Shown here: positions 1 through 10,960 of the stretch, piece by piece
How positions within the stretch are numbered: position 1 is the first letter of the stretch
Layout of the letters: every line of letters begins with the position of its first letter
Origin: Lunularia cruciata
Lineage: Eukaryota > Streptophyta > Marchantiopsida > Lunulariales > Lunulariaceae
DNA length: 64,000 nt
Reading direction: 5' to 3'
Assembly (NCBI GenBank): GCA_948567375.1
Contig: OX419758.1
Span: forward strand, 43,963,001-44,027,000
Translations under genes and position numbers: made by a program
Notes under the pieces: model-generated
Told to the model about the DNA's origin: nothing
Database searches by the model: none
What the model saw: the letters and a program-made list of their open reading frames with translations, nothing else

Positions 1-890
1 AAGCTGAGATGCTTTCAAACAAGATGATAGATGATTTAAAGTATGAGTTGCAGATCCGGATCGAAGTGTGAAAAAAGATGTGGAAGTGCTATCTATCCAT
101 CAACTGAGTGATGAATTAAAGTTGTTGCTGATTAAAGCAAGACCACGCTACTATTGTATATCATTCTCAAGAGGATATCCCTCAATATTGGATCAATAAT
201 GATGGCAGGAAAGAGAGTTTCTGGTTAGTCCGCGACAAAAATCCGAGTTCCTACTTGTCCCCTTGGCTTGGAGTCTATTATCGAGGTCTGCTCGGTGGGG
301 TTCCTTTACTGCTATGGGGATGACAGTGCAGATTATGATCTGACTCATATCCAGACGGTATCTTGGTAACTAAAGTATCTCTGCAATCTGCCTAACACCA
401 CAACAAAAGTATCTACACCGAAGGAAATAGAAAAGGAGTACAAAGCAGAAAAATTGCCGAAAGGAAAAGGAGCAGAGAGCCCAAAGAAACAAAGGGGACA
501 CATGCCGGCCTGAGACTAAGGCCCCAAAAACTACACCATTCAAACAAGGGGGCCCACAAAGCAACCCAAAAATTATGTTGGACCATGTGATATAGGTCCT
601 CTAATGGTATATCTGGTAAGTGAGTGAGATTGGATCACAGGTGTGGTAAGCAATCCAACTGCTGCCCGCTTGTCTATGAAGCTTGAGAGCATAGTAGTGT
701 GATTGATACTCTCTGTTGAAAGTAGGAGGTGAGCATGGTTTGGGAGATAGCCAAGCCTCGGCATTTACAGGATTTTTTGGAAAAAATCCCAGATTTCCCA
801 TAAATAAGCATCAAATTTGTACCATAAATAAGGACCAGCCGTTTGGCCTTCTTTGGACTTTTAATCTTCACTTGTTGCCACTGGAGGCTA
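1..890. other. Unassigned DNA, no gene recognised
   Basis: No reading frame here resembles a family I know; short frames of 60-96 codons occur on both strands but lack motifs. The stretch ends where the hAT-like transposase remnant begins. Confidence 0.4.
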
Positions 891-1716
891 AAAGTGAGGC
901 CCGCTTTATAGTTGAAAGTGTAGTTTTATGGTTTGGAGTTAATTCAAAGAATCAAAGGTCATTTATTATGATAGATTGTGATTATGACACCCAAATCAAA
1001 GAGTAAGAAGTCTACAAAGTATCAAACCAGTCATGGTGATCTGTATGGCCTGAAAGTTACTAAATGTAGTGTTGCAACTTGTCTTTTCATTGTAACTGTA
1101 TGTCAATTCTGTTTGTTTTTGGTAGGAAAACCAAGGTGAGAGCTAAAAGAAAAGCTACCAAACGTACCAAATATTTCTCTTGTTTTGAACTTATTTGTAC
1201 ATGCAACATTTAAATGATCAACATCCATTGAAGTGGCACTATTGTCAAGATTTGCAGTCTAATGCATATAAAAATGATTTTTTTGAACAAGTTGACACTC
1301 CATTTGCTAACATGATCACGACTTATTTTCAATTCGAAGGGAGTCTGTTCTTTTAGATCAAAAGAGTCTATTGTTGAGGTCATCATTGTCAATGTATTGT
1401 TTCACCCCAATGATGTGGAAGGTGTCATTCATTCAATGACTCTCACCTTATTCAAAAATCTGAAGATGATGGTGAAGAAGATCATCAAGTTGAACCTCAC
1501 TCAAATTATTGTCTGACAATCAAGACCCCTAAGCATTTCTCCCTTTTTGTTGGAGTTGTGGCACTTGGAGCATCTTTTTGTCTAGGTTCTCACATGGTGC
1601 AACTCATTCATAATGAAAGCAATCTTGTCATTTATGGTGGTTGCAATGAAAAAATGGCTTCAAGTTATACTTGTATTGCAAATGAAAACGTTTGTCTAAC
1701 GGATAAGCCTCAAAAG
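891..1716 (+). pseudogene. hAT-like transposase remnant, first copy of 5' part
   Basis: This segment and the next are direct repeats offset by about 800 bp. Both carry a short lysine-rich start (TQIKE/SKSKK), a Gly-Leu-Lys-Val-Thr-Lys-Cys motif, and a frame resembling the N-terminal part of the hAT-like transposase-related proteins common in plants and oomycetes. Stops and frameshifts break the frame throughout, for example the TAA after QIKE near 1003. The copy ends in a Gly-Gly-Cys-Asn-Glu-Lys region near 1650 and then runs directly into the second copy. Family assignment rests on overall resemblance of the second, longer copy; the molecular role would be DNA transposition. No terminal inverted repeats were identified. 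Confidence 0.45.
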
Positions 1717-3076
1717 TGAGGCTTGGTTTGTGGTTTGGAGTTTGTTTAAAGAATCAAAGGTAATTTATTGTGATAGATTATGATTATGGCACCCAAATCA
1801 AAGAGTAAGAAGTTTACAAAATATCAAACCAGTCATGGTGATATGTATGGCCTGAAAGTTACCAAATGTAGTGCAACAACTTGTCTTGTCTTTTCAGTTG
1901 TATGTCAATTCTGTTTGGTTTTCAATGAGGAATCCAAAGTGGGAGCCAAAAGAAAAGCTACCAAACGTACCAAGTATTTCTCCTATTTTTGAACTGATCT
2001 GTACATGCAACATTGAAATGATCAACATCCATTGAAGTGATGCAATTATCAAGATTTGTAGTCTAATGCAAATTGCAATGCTTTGTTGAACAAGTTGTCA
2101 CTCCATTTGTTAACATGATCTCGGCTCATTTTGAATGGGAAGGGAGTTTGTTCTTTCAGATGAAATAGTCTATTGTTGAGATCATCATTGGCAATGTGTT
2201 GTTTCACCTAAATGATATGGAAGGTGTCACTCATTCAGCAGCTCTCACCTTATTCAAAAAATCTGAAGATAATGGCAAAGATGATTATCAAGTTGAACCT
2301 CACCCAAATTATTATGTGCCAATCAAGACCCCTAAGTATTTCTCCCTCCTTGTTGGAGTTGTGGCACTTGGAGAATCTTTTTGTCTAGGTTCTCACATGG
2401 TGCAACTTATTTTTTATGAAAGTGGTCTTGTCATTTATGGTGGTTGCAATGAAAAATGGTGTCAAGTTATACTTGCATTGCATGTGCTATTTGTTTGGAG
2501 ATTATTGCAAAAGTGATGGAAATAATCTCTGGCTACTCAATTGCATTGGACTACATGGAAAGTCATATCTTGACATTTGTGTTTACTTTGAGTTTAGAGG
2601 CACTTTGTATAACTTTCATTTAATGGCAATTCCTCCATTTGACCAGCACATGGACAATTAATGTTTAATTATCTCACCAAGTTTATGGATACGTTGTTTC
2701 CTTTGTGGAAAGACTTTCTAGTTGGAGTTTCAATTGATAGTGACTGGTCAATGATAGGAATAATTCAAGTGCTAGTCACTTGTATTTCTCAACCTTCCCT
2801 TAATTCTCTGATTTGAGTCTGGTGCGGTGTGCACCAACTTGATCTTGTGATGCAAAACATCTTTTAGGTCATCCTCAATGAAAATTTCTATTCAACCTTG
2901 ACTGCAATGATTGTGCACTTTCAAATACAACAAACATTAGTGGCTGACATGCAATCAAAGTGTCCCAAAGTTGGTTATACACATTGGCTATTGACTGATT
3001 CATCTACTTTGTCATTGGTTGCAAACATCATTCCTCTTTTGGAGTATTTTGACTCCAAGAAGCCTCCATGTACTTT
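1717..3076 (+). pseudogene. hAT-like transposase remnant, second longer copy
   Basis: The decayed frame runs through NVLFHLNDMEGVTH (about 2190-2230), a YGGCNEKWCQV region (2436-2470), a FHLMAIPPFDQH stretch (about 2610-2645) and WCGVHQLDLVMQN (2820-2860). It ends in KCPKVGYTHWLLT and LEYFDSKKPPC near 3070. The W-C-G-x-H-Q-L-D block is the Trp/Cys/His motif typical of the hAT transposase catalytic core; the rest matches the layout of hAT-like proteins. Several stops and shifts show it is dead. Its 3' part is missing: a family-B LTR begins at about 3077-3080 and the transposase does not resume beyond it. hAT assignment is moderately secure; the exact subfamily is not known. Confidence 0.55.
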
Positions 3077-3801
3077 AGAGAAAGTTGAAAATTGGCTTGA
3101 TAACATCTGGAAGGATTTTATGTATGATGGGCTAGGTAGATCAGATAGAGATGTCACCAAAAGAGTACTTCTACTAATAGAGCAAGAGCCAAAAATAACT
3201 TGAATTTGTAATACCAAAACTAGACATATTATCTAGAGGTAGAAATTGGCTTGGTAACATATGGAAGGGTGTTATGCATGATGGGCTAGGTAGTTCAGAT
3301 AGAAGTATCACCAAAAGAGGACTTCTATTAATAGGTCAAGAGCCAAAAATAACATGGAAACTTTAGAGCTAATTTTGAAGGCCTAAATGGATGAATTAGG
3401 CCTTGAAAATGTGTGGATCCTCCCTCCCTAACAAAGGAAAGCCTGGCCTTCCCTTGACCTAAGTTTGTCTCATCAAGAGCTTTCCAACAATACCTCACCC
3501 ATGTGATTTGGAGATTCCTATAGGAAGGTTCTCTAAAGATTCCCTCAATCAAAGATGGTTTGACCAACCAGATAGGATTAGAACCGAAATGTCACCCATG
3601 TATACAACCAATTTAAGTGCAAAGCTCACTTACAGGTCACCAATCCATGTATCTGATCCAAGGGTGTAGCTTTCTTTGGAGGAGCCCCTTGGCTATATAA
3701 TACAATCAAGGTGATCCTTTGGGGCATGAAAGGTTGAGTGTGAAATTGTATGTTTCTTCTTCTTTGTTTCTCTTCAGGTCTCTTATCCTCAAAAGATTAC
3801 A
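3077..3801 (+). mobile_element. Family-B LTR, 5'-truncated, solo
   Basis: It matches the other family-B LTRs of this window: two tandem units of about 130-165 bp near the 5' end (AATTGGCTTG... repeated at about 3087 and 3245), then a GGCCTAAATGGATGAATTAG block, a TATA-like CTATATAATA near 3695, GGGGCATGAAAGG, and an end in GATTACA at 3801. The first about 35 bp, which should start TGTAATACC, is missing and no 5-bp target duplication is visible. The left break was therefore probably a deletion into the hAT-like sequence. No internal retrotransposon sequence adjoins it. Confidence 0.75.
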
Positions 3802-3829
3802 TTTCCAAGTAAATCTTTAATTGGCCCAT

Positions 3830-4335
3830 GACTTATTGCCAGGCTCTACACACATGTCACTCCTTGACTTTATTGACTTTGTATCCTTAGACTCTAGGAA
3901 GCTCTAGGCGGATCTCAATGAGCACATTCACACTCATGAATTTATTATTATCTCCATTGATGTGCCTCTACTTGATAGAGCTAGGATCCTCTCTTGTAGG
4001 AGGAAAGGCTCTGTAGCATGGCGCCAAGCTTCACCCTTGATTGATAACTTCCATTTCACTTTTGAGGAGTTTCCACAACATTATGGTTGAAGTTTGGTCT
4101 CCCACAACAAGCTCTCATAGGTTGTTGGACTAGTGCGCATGTGATTCTCCTTATGACATGCAAGGAATGCACTTTCTTCAATGTGAAGTAAAGGAAGAGC
4201 ACACTAGAGTCCATGATGCACTTTGTGATAAAGTTGCTCAGATCTTATGATCTACATAGGTCCAAGTTCAAATTGAGAATTGGTTGGGGTTTACCAAGAC
4301 CAACTATCCATTGTGGATTGTGGATATTATAATAT
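3830..4335 (+). pseudogene. LINE C-terminal domain fragment
   Basis: The translated frames read LDFIDFVSLDSRKL, then DVPLLDRARILSCRRKGSVAW, FTFEEFPQHYG, and HTRVHDALCDKVAQIL. This order resembles the post-RT region of the non-LTR retroelement family whose larger copies lie at 24-29 kb and 42-45 kb: leader, Leu-Leu-Asp-Arg-Ala-Arg block, then His/Cys region with H-x-x-V-x-D. The cysteines of the usual Cys-rich knuckle are poorly kept. There is no RT part. It is a short dead fragment; assignment is from pattern memory of the family, not from an alignment. Confidence 0.4.
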
Positions 4336-4394
4336 GGATAGATTTAGTAGATATTGTAATTTTCAAGTGGATATTGTAATTTTCATAGATTTTT

Positions 4395-5116
4395 TGCTAC
4401 ACCTTGCATGATATGGTGGTGGTGGCCTGTGAGCTGGCATGTCTCTCATCAAGATGAACCTCTGATGGTTATTATGGTAATGCACCATGGACTAAGAAGG
4501 CAAGGAACCATCCCAACTCTATCATACTCCTCCAAGGCTAACACTACAAGACTAAAACCATTGCTCACTAGAGAACTCAATGAGAAAGAGATAGTTGCAA
4601 ATGAAAAGATGATGAGTACCTCTTCACCCCTAGTTTATATACTTGTAAAATAATTACACACCATATTTACTAATTACTGGAGTAACTCAAGGTACTAGGC
4701 CAAAAAGTCAAATAAAGTCAAAAGTCTAAAGGAATATCTATACTCATGGGAATATTCTCCTAAGTATGTGGTCTTATCTTGACTCCACCAATAAGTCAAG
4801 GATTCCTTCACATGGGCTATCCTTGGACTATTGAAGAATCTAAAACAAAAAGGCTTGTGGGTCCAAGAGTCTCAACTTTTTCCTCAAATCCAAACACTTG
4901 GAAATAATACCAAGTCAATGCACTATAATCCAAAATAGTGATGCTCATCTTTTTCACCTTGTCTAAAGTAAGGTCCCTTCTATCTTAGCTATAATTAAGT
5001 TTAGCTAATTATGAATAATATAGAACCATCTTTTATCTCTATGTAAATAATATCTCTCAAGTACTTATAATATAAAACTAATATCACAATAACACATACA
5101 TGCACAAATGCGTGTT
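4395..5116 (-). mobile_element. Family-C solo LTR, split by element 2 near its end
   Basis: On the minus strand it begins (T)GTAACACGCATTTGTGCATG and ends GGTGTAGCA. It matches the family-C LTR at 33629-34365 over its length, including the TATAAA(C/T) box near 4633 and the block encoding the AATGAGAAAGAGATAGTTGC sequence. Element 2 inserted 3 bp from its terminus: GTGTT at 5112-5116 is repeated at 18691-18695 and the last bases ACA lie at 18696-18698. Reassembled length is about 725 bp, close to the 737 bp of the other copy. No clear target duplication for the LTR itself was found. Confidence 0.7.
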
Positions 5117-5854
5117 TGTTATCTTCTGAGGATAAGAGACATCAAGAGAGACACAAGAGAAGAAACACAAGCTTCACATTCAATCCTCTGATGCCCCAAA
5201 GGAACACCTTGACTGTATTATATAGCAAGGGGGACTTCTCCAAAAGAAGCTCCACCCTTGGATTAGATATATGGATTGGTGATATGTCAATGAGTTCTAC
5301 TCTTAGATTAGTTGCATGCATGGATGAAATGTAAATTTTGATCCTATTTGGTTGATCAAACCATCTTTGACCAAAGGGAATATTTAGGGAATCTCCAAAT
5401 CATGTGGGTGAGATATCGTTGGAAAGCTCTCAATGAGACAAGCCTAGGAGAAGGGAAGGGCTAGCCTTATCTTTATTGGGAGAGGAGGGAATTTGTATAT
5501 TTTTGAGGCCTAATTAATTCATTTAGGCCTCCAAAATTGATTAAGTTTTCAGGCTATTCTTGGCTTTTTCCCTATTAGTAGAATTACGCTCTTGGTGATA
5601 CATCTATTTGATCTACTTGGTCTATTATCTATAGCATCTTCCAAGAGGTTACCAATCCAATTTCCACCTCCAGATCATATGTCTAGCTATTGGTACTACA
5701 TTTTCAAGCTATTTTTGGCTTGTGCCTTGTTAGTAGTAGTGCCTTTTCTGCGACACTTCTATCTGATCTGCCTAGCCCATCATACATAACATCCTTCTAG
5801 ATGTTACCAAGTCAATTTTCACCTCTAGATAATATATCTAGCTATGGTGTTACA
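5117..5854 (-). repeat. Element 2 3' LTR (family B)
   Basis: 738 bp; on the minus strand it starts TGTAACACC at 5854 and ends GATAACA at 5117. It contains the duplicated unit near its start (break at about 5695), the GCCTAAATGAATTAATTAGG block, CTATATAATACAG near 5222 and the GGGGCATCAG motif near 5190. The flanking GTGTT at 5112-5116 is one half of the element target duplication. Confidence 0.85.
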
Positions 5855-5872
5855 AACCTTCTCCCTTTTAAG
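5855..5872 (-). promoter_or_regulatory. Polypurine tract of element 2
   Basis: The minus strand reads AAAAGGGAGAAGGTT immediately before the 3' LTR start TGTAACACC. A purine-rich run touching the 3' LTR is the expected plus-strand priming site of an LTR retrotransposon. Confidence 0.75.
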
Positions 5873-5874
5873 AT

Positions 5875-6616
5875 GTAACGTCCTCGTTGAAAAGCTATTG
5901 CTCAAAAGATTTCACTACCACTGGTGCATTGGTCAAGTTGGCTATTGACTCCCATGCTGCCTCATATAGTGGGTACAATTTCCAAGGTACCAGATATTTC
6001 ACACACGGGTGGTGATTACCACAAATGTATTTTTGGAAAATGTGTTTGACTTCATATTCCTTCGTGTCATCAACGAGTGTTGGACAAGGTCAAATTTCTT
6101 GTATAGAAGAAAAGTGTGGTAGTTGGAGTGTATATATGCATAATAAGGACACATGGAATATTTGATAGATCTTCATGTGTTGTGGTAGCTCCAAGTGATA
6201 GGCCATTGCTCCAATTTGATGAAGGATAAGAAAAGGCCCAACAAAACAAGGTCTGAGCTTGCGGGGCCAACTAATGTGAGGTTGGTTGTTGACAGCCATA
6301 CTTGATCCCTAACATTGAACTCCAAGTATGGGCAATGTGCATTTGCATACTATTTTTGTCAATTTTGGGCAATTTATAACCAATTTTTGGCATTCTCCAC
6401 CCCTTGTTGGATTTTAGAAACAAAAGTGTTGAGTGCATCCACCTTGGTATCCACTAGGCGGGTCTTCATCAACCTCAAAAGTGTGAAAGGATGCCATGTA
6501 TGGAGAACCATACATGAGGAAGAACAGTGTGGCTTGTATGGATGCATTCACTGAATTGTTGTATGCAAATTCCACCAATGGAAGTAAGGTGTCCTACCTT
6601 TCTTGCTCCTCTAGGG
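5875..6616 (-). pseudogene. Element 2 integrase C-terminus and chromodomain-like tail
   Basis: Minus-strand frames give LPLVEFAYNNSVNAS (about 6590-6540), the typical end of the Ty3/gypsy integrase core. Next comes the GPF-type region (PRKLRPCFVGPF, near 6260-6225) and HVSLL. The tail reads EYEVKHIF followed by CVKYLVPWKLYPLYEAAWE and a final NLTNAP. That tail has the chromodomain layout: acidic/aromatic start, Tyr-Leu-Val-x-Trp-Lys-x-Tyr, Ala-x-Trp-Glu. The core begins on the other side of a 6.2-kb insertion, at 12821. Several stops are present. Confidence 0.75.
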
Positions 6617-7210
6617 TGTAATCTTCTAAGGATAGGAGAACTTAAGAGAAATATAGAAGAAGAAACACATCATTTCACACTCAACCTTTGATGCCTTCAA
6701 AGGAACACCTTGATTGTACTATATAACAAAGGAGACTTCCCCAAAGGAAGCTCCACCCTTGGATCAGATAGATGGATTGGTGACATGTCGTGATCTCTAC
6801 CCTTAGATTAGTTGCATGCATGGGTGACATGTTGGTTCTGATCCTATTTAGTTGGTCAAACCCTCTTTGACCAAAGGGAATCTTTAGGGAATCTTCATGT
6901 AGGAATCTCCAAATCATGTGGGTGAGGTACCATTAGCTCTTGATGAGACAAACCTAGGAGAAGGCCAACCTTTCCTTTGTTAGGGAGGGAGACTCAATAC
7001 ATTTTCAAGGCCGAATTCATTTGTTTAGGCCCCCAAAATTAGCTTTGAAGTTTTTAGGCTATTTTTTACTCCTACTCTATTAGTAGAAGCTCTCTTTTGG
7101 TGACACTTCTATCTAATCTACCCCGCTCATCATCTATAACATCCTTCCAAATGTTACCAAGCCAATTTTCACTTTTGGATGATATGTATAGCTTTTGGTA
7201 TTACAAATTA

Positions 7211-7637
7211 TGTAACAATATGGAGTTTAGCAAGGTAATTAGTAAGGCTAACAAAGTATAGAATAAGCCAAATTAGCCTAGAATATTCTAGAAGTATCTA
7301 GGAAGCTTCTTGAGAAGCTTCCCAACTAGCTTAACTTGCACCCCCAAGTAGGTAGTTTCTAGAAGGAAGTTTCTATAAGCTTCCAACTAGCTTAGGTTGC
7401 ACACCAAGTCAGCGGCTTCTAGAAGGAAGCTTCTTGAGAAGCTTCTGGGTTAACTTGGCTTGAACTCTAAGAAAGCAGCTCAAGGAAACTTCTTGAGAAG
7501 TTTCTCAAGAGCCTTGTATGCTGCCTATAAATACCAAAGCTGAATCTCATGCTAGGCATTTGGAGTTTTCTCACATTTAAGTGTCCCAATGTGAGTTTCC
7601 ATTCTCCTATTTCTCTCCTTGGTCTTGGTCTTTTACA
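7211..7637 (+). repeat. Element 1 5' LTR (family A)
   Basis: 427 bp from TGTAACAAT to TCTTTTACA. It is rich in GAAGCTTC and TTCTAGAA blocks that form nested palindromes. A TATA box TATAAATA lies at 7526-7533. The four-unit heat-shock-like block that is perfect in element 3 is here degraded (GGAAGTTTCTATAAGCTTCC near 7361). Confidence 0.9.
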
Positions 7638-7638
7638 T

Positions 7639-7650
7639 TGGTATCAGAGC
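7639..7650 (+). promoter_or_regulatory. Primer-binding site (tRNA-iMet type) of element 1
   Basis: TGGTATCAGAGC lies one base after the 5' LTR end and is the canonical complement to the 3' end of plant initiator-Met tRNA, where minus-strand DNA synthesis starts. Confidence 0.92.
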
Positions 7651-8850
7651 AAGAATAGAATGGATGGAATTTATGGACCACCAAATCCACTTCCACCAAA
7701 CTATTGGGATTTTCAAATCCAAGTACTACCCAAGTATTGTTTCACAGAATTCATCATCTCACGCTTTGGACAAGATTTTTTGCATATGATCACCATATCT
7801 AAGCAACCCTTTGTGCTTCTAGTTGTAACTTATGGAGAACAGTGGACGTGCTATTTCTATGTGTTAATAAATTAGATAGATAGGGGTAGCGTGATAGAGT
7901 AGTAACCATGTTGGTAATGCCCAAGGTTATCATTGCTATGCAACAACAAATTGAGCACCTCACTTGATTGCTGGATGAACAAGAGCTTTGATGACAGGAG
8001 CATGTAGAGAAAGTACCTGTTTGAGAAGGAGAAGATCAAATCTAATTCCCTAAACCCAAGATATTTGAATGCAAAAATCTTCCAAGCGCAGTGGAGAATT
8101 TTGTATTTGACTGTGAATGTTACTTTGAAGCTACCAATCTGCAAGATGAGCAAAATAGATTCTCTTGGGTTCTAGCCAATTGGATGGAGTAGCAAAGCTA
8201 TGGTAGAGATTCCGAGTGGAGCAAACTGAAAGACAAATTGTTGCACCAATCTTGACGTGGGTAGAATTCAAGAGTGCAATAATTAGTTGGTTCCAAGCTA
8301 TAAATGCCAAACAAGCTGCACGGGATAGGTTGACAGAGTTGAAACAGATTGGCTCTGTAAGAAGTTACATCACGCAATTTCAAAACACCATCATGCAAAT
8401 TACAAATATACTAGAAGATGAAGCTCTGGATCAATTTGTGAGGGGCTTGAAATCAAGAACCAAATTAGAGGTAACCATGCAAGAGCCACAACAATTGGAG
8501 GAAACCTGCAGTTGGCCAACATTTTGATTCCTTGGTTGCAACAACTTGGTCTTGACCTCAACCTCAATACAACCTACCGATACACTATACACAGGTAGAA
8601 GAATTGGCACCAATGGAGATTGATTGCCATTCAATGGAGACCACTTGGCATTGCAGATAGAGAGAAAATAAGACAAAATGGGGGTTATTTTTATTATTGC
8701 CAAATGGAACATCACATTGCTGAATATCCACTCAAGAATGAGTGACCTCGACAAGTTGCCCAAATGAAGTTTGTGGAGTAGAATGATCAAGGAAACAAGG
8801 AATCCTAGCAGGAGAGTTTGAGCCACCTATTGGGAGTTTGATTAGTTCCA
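7651..8850 (+). pseudogene. Element 1 gag
   Basis: Decayed capsid-like frame matching element 3 gag: MDGIYGPPNPLPPNYWDF near 7660; a FPKPKIFE-like segment near 8045; and the retrotransposon gag core near 8250-8520 (KQIGSVRSYITQFQN, ALDQFVRGLKSRTK). This core is the usual plant Ty3/gypsy gag region that packs the RNA. Later frames hold a poorly kept CxxC-type zinc knuckle region near 8690-8730. Stops and shifts are frequent; one TGA in an LTxLLDE context near 7968 is shared with element 3 (near 55009). Confidence 0.75.
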
Positions 8851-9095
8851 ATGGGATTGAAGGCTAGACCTATGCAAGTTTGCTTCACTTGCAAGGTACA
8901 ATATCTAATCAAGGTTGTAGGATTTTGGTTGGTTTTGGAAGTTCAGAGAATTACATGTCTATGCAAGGAGCAAAGGAATTGGGTATTCTTATCAAGCCAG
9001 TAAATTGGAAGTAGATTGATGATGGCGGATGGTAAATTAGAAATTTCCAATTAGGTTGTTTGGCACCTTTGAGTAAGACACTTAAAAATTAGTCA
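8851..9095 (+). pseudogene. Element 1 protease, internally deleted
   Basis: The frame RILVGFGSSENYMSMQ and KELGILIKPV corresponds to the aspartic-protease start of element 3, with the catalytic D-S-G region already altered to G-F-G. It jumps at about 9046 from the MADG position straight to FQLGCLAPLSKT. The roughly 190 bp in between, present in element 3 and including the FVVAPLHYDIIMGLPWL region, are missing. The protease is therefore dead. Confidence 0.75.
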
Positions 9096-9100
9096 GTCCT

Positions 9101-9280
9101 AAGATGGGAAGTTTGTCCAGAAGGTAGCCATAGAGCAAGCCTTGAAGGGGGATAAGTCCCAAGATGGAAAGTTTACCAAGAAAGCAGCCATGGAGCAAGC
9201 TTTGAAGAAAGATGAGTCACTAGATGGGAAATTTGTTAGAGAAGCAGCTATAGAGCAAGCTTTGGAGGAAGATACGTCTA
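9101..9280 (+). repeat. Three 60-bp tandem repeats coding a 20-residue unit (element 1)
   Basis: Three consecutive in-frame units follow the pattern SxDGKFxxxxAxEQALxxDx: [60 protein letters not shown]. They sit between protease and RT. Element 3 has the same three units. The unit is charged and predicted helical. I know of no standard domain with this repeat. Confidence 0.85.
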
Positions 9281-10020
9281 TTTTGCGGTGTGGATCAAGC
9301 CGATTGCACAAGGACAATCCAAGGAGGGCCAAGAGACTCATCAAGCAGTGGTTGATTAGATAGTTCAAGAGTTTGCAGATGTGTTTTCGGATGATCTGGT
9401 CGAAGAGATTACCCTCCGATCATGGTATGCCCTTCAGTATTGAGTTATTGCCAAGGAGTACTCCAATGAGTAGACCAATCTATTAGCTCTCACCAAAGGA
9501 GTTGGAGGAGTTGCAAACAACACTTACGGAGTTGTTGGAGAAGAACTTCATACAACATAACACCTCCACTTGGGGAACACCGGTACTATTTGTTCCAAAG
9601 AAGGATGGAGGACTTTGTTTCTATATTGATTACCGTGGGCTCAATAAGCAACCAATGAAGAATGTATATCACTTGCCTCAAATTGATGACTTGCTTGATC
9701 AATTGAGTGAAGCACAATACTTTTCCAAGTTGGATCTTTGCAATGGCTATTGGCAAATCCCCATTGATAGGGAAGATGTGCAAAAGACTATCTTTTGCAT
9801 GAGGTATGGGCCTTTTGAGTGGAGAGTTGTACCTTTTGGGCTCACTAATGCTCCAACAATCTTCATGGAGTAGATGCATTGGGTGTTGGATGGACTATTG
9901 GATTGGTATGTGATGGTGTTCTTGGATGATATCTTAATCTCTAGCAAGATAGAGGTAAAACACGTGAATCATGTGTGAGAAGTCCTAAGATGACTATGAC
10001 AATGAGAATTTTACTATAAG
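9281..10020 (+). pseudogene. Element 1 reverse transcriptase
   Basis: The conserved RT blocks are visible: [40 protein letters not shown] (from about 9589), SKLDLCNGYWQIPI (9725-9765), [14 protein letters not shown], and FLDDILIS (9918-9945) in place of the usual YxDD-IL-YS. Stops include TAG at 9871, TGA at 9976-9978 and 9991-9993 where element 3 keeps CGA, and TGA at 9997-9999, which is shared with element 3. The enzyme copies the element RNA into DNA; this copy cannot. Confidence 0.85.
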
Positions 10021-10960
10021 AAGTCAAAGTGTGCCTTTTGGCATAAAGAAGTTACCTTCTTGCATCACAAGATCTCATCAAAGGGGATCAAGATGGAAGA
10101 GGAGAAAATCAAGGCCATTGTTGATTGGCCTACTCCAAAGGATGTTACAAAAGTACGAGCATTTAATGGATTGGCCAGTTTTTTCCAACGGTTCATCTAT
10201 TATTATGCTCATGTGGCTAGAACATTGATTGACTTTTTAGGGAAGAACTCAAGCTTCCAATGGACCACCAAGCACAAAGAAGCATTCTAGAAGTTGAAAC
10301 ATATGGTGTCTTCAAGGCTCATTCTTCAACCATATGATCCTCAACAACCATGTATGGTTGATTTTGATGCTTCTAACTTTGCAATTGGAGTTATGTGCAA
10401 CAAGCATTCCCAGATGGACTACATCCCATTGCCTTTGTGTCTCACCGACTAAATACAACTAAAAGAAATTACTTTGCTTGAGATCAAGAACAAGTTGCAA
10501 TGGTATATGCCACCAAGGTATGATGGCATTATCCCTTAGGGAAACAAATGGTCATGTAAACTGATCACAAACCATTGTTGCAAACCTTACACTTGGAATA
10601 CATGAAGAGTTGACATCATTGATGGGAGGAACAACTCCAATTGTTTGACATCAAACTTGAGTACAAACCAGGTCGGTTTCATGTCATCCCTAATGCTCTA
10701 TCCCAACAACTTGATTTGAAGTCTCTTCCTCTCATCACAACAGCAATTATGACGATATCAATTGACTCCAAGGTCCAAAACAAGTTTTGGTCAGCTCTAC
10801 AATAAGATCCCTTCTTTCAAATGGTACATGGTTGTCTTACAACATGCGACAAGGAGTACAACATCTTCTCCTTCAAGAAAGGCCTTCTATTCCATGAGGA
10901 ACGGATCTATGTTCCAACCAAAGGTGATCTTTGACTTGTGTGCCTTCAAAAAGCCCATGA
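10021..10960 (+). pseudogene. Element 1 RT connection and RNase H
   Basis: The frame continues through MEEEKIKAIVDWPTPKD, FNGLASFFQRFIYYYAHVA, a TAG at 10288-10290 (shared with element 3), VDFDASNFAIGV (RNase H first Asp block), TDHKPLLQTLHLEYMK and LEYKPGRFHVI. It ends in the LSQQLDLKSLPL linker. These blocks are the standard Ty3/gypsy RNase H order. TGA at 10479-10481 is also shared with element 3. Confidence 0.8.

Noticed and set aside
370-1006. Short overlapping frames near the window start as small genes
   Set aside because: No motif, start context or coding pattern supports them; they occur on both strands at chance lengths.
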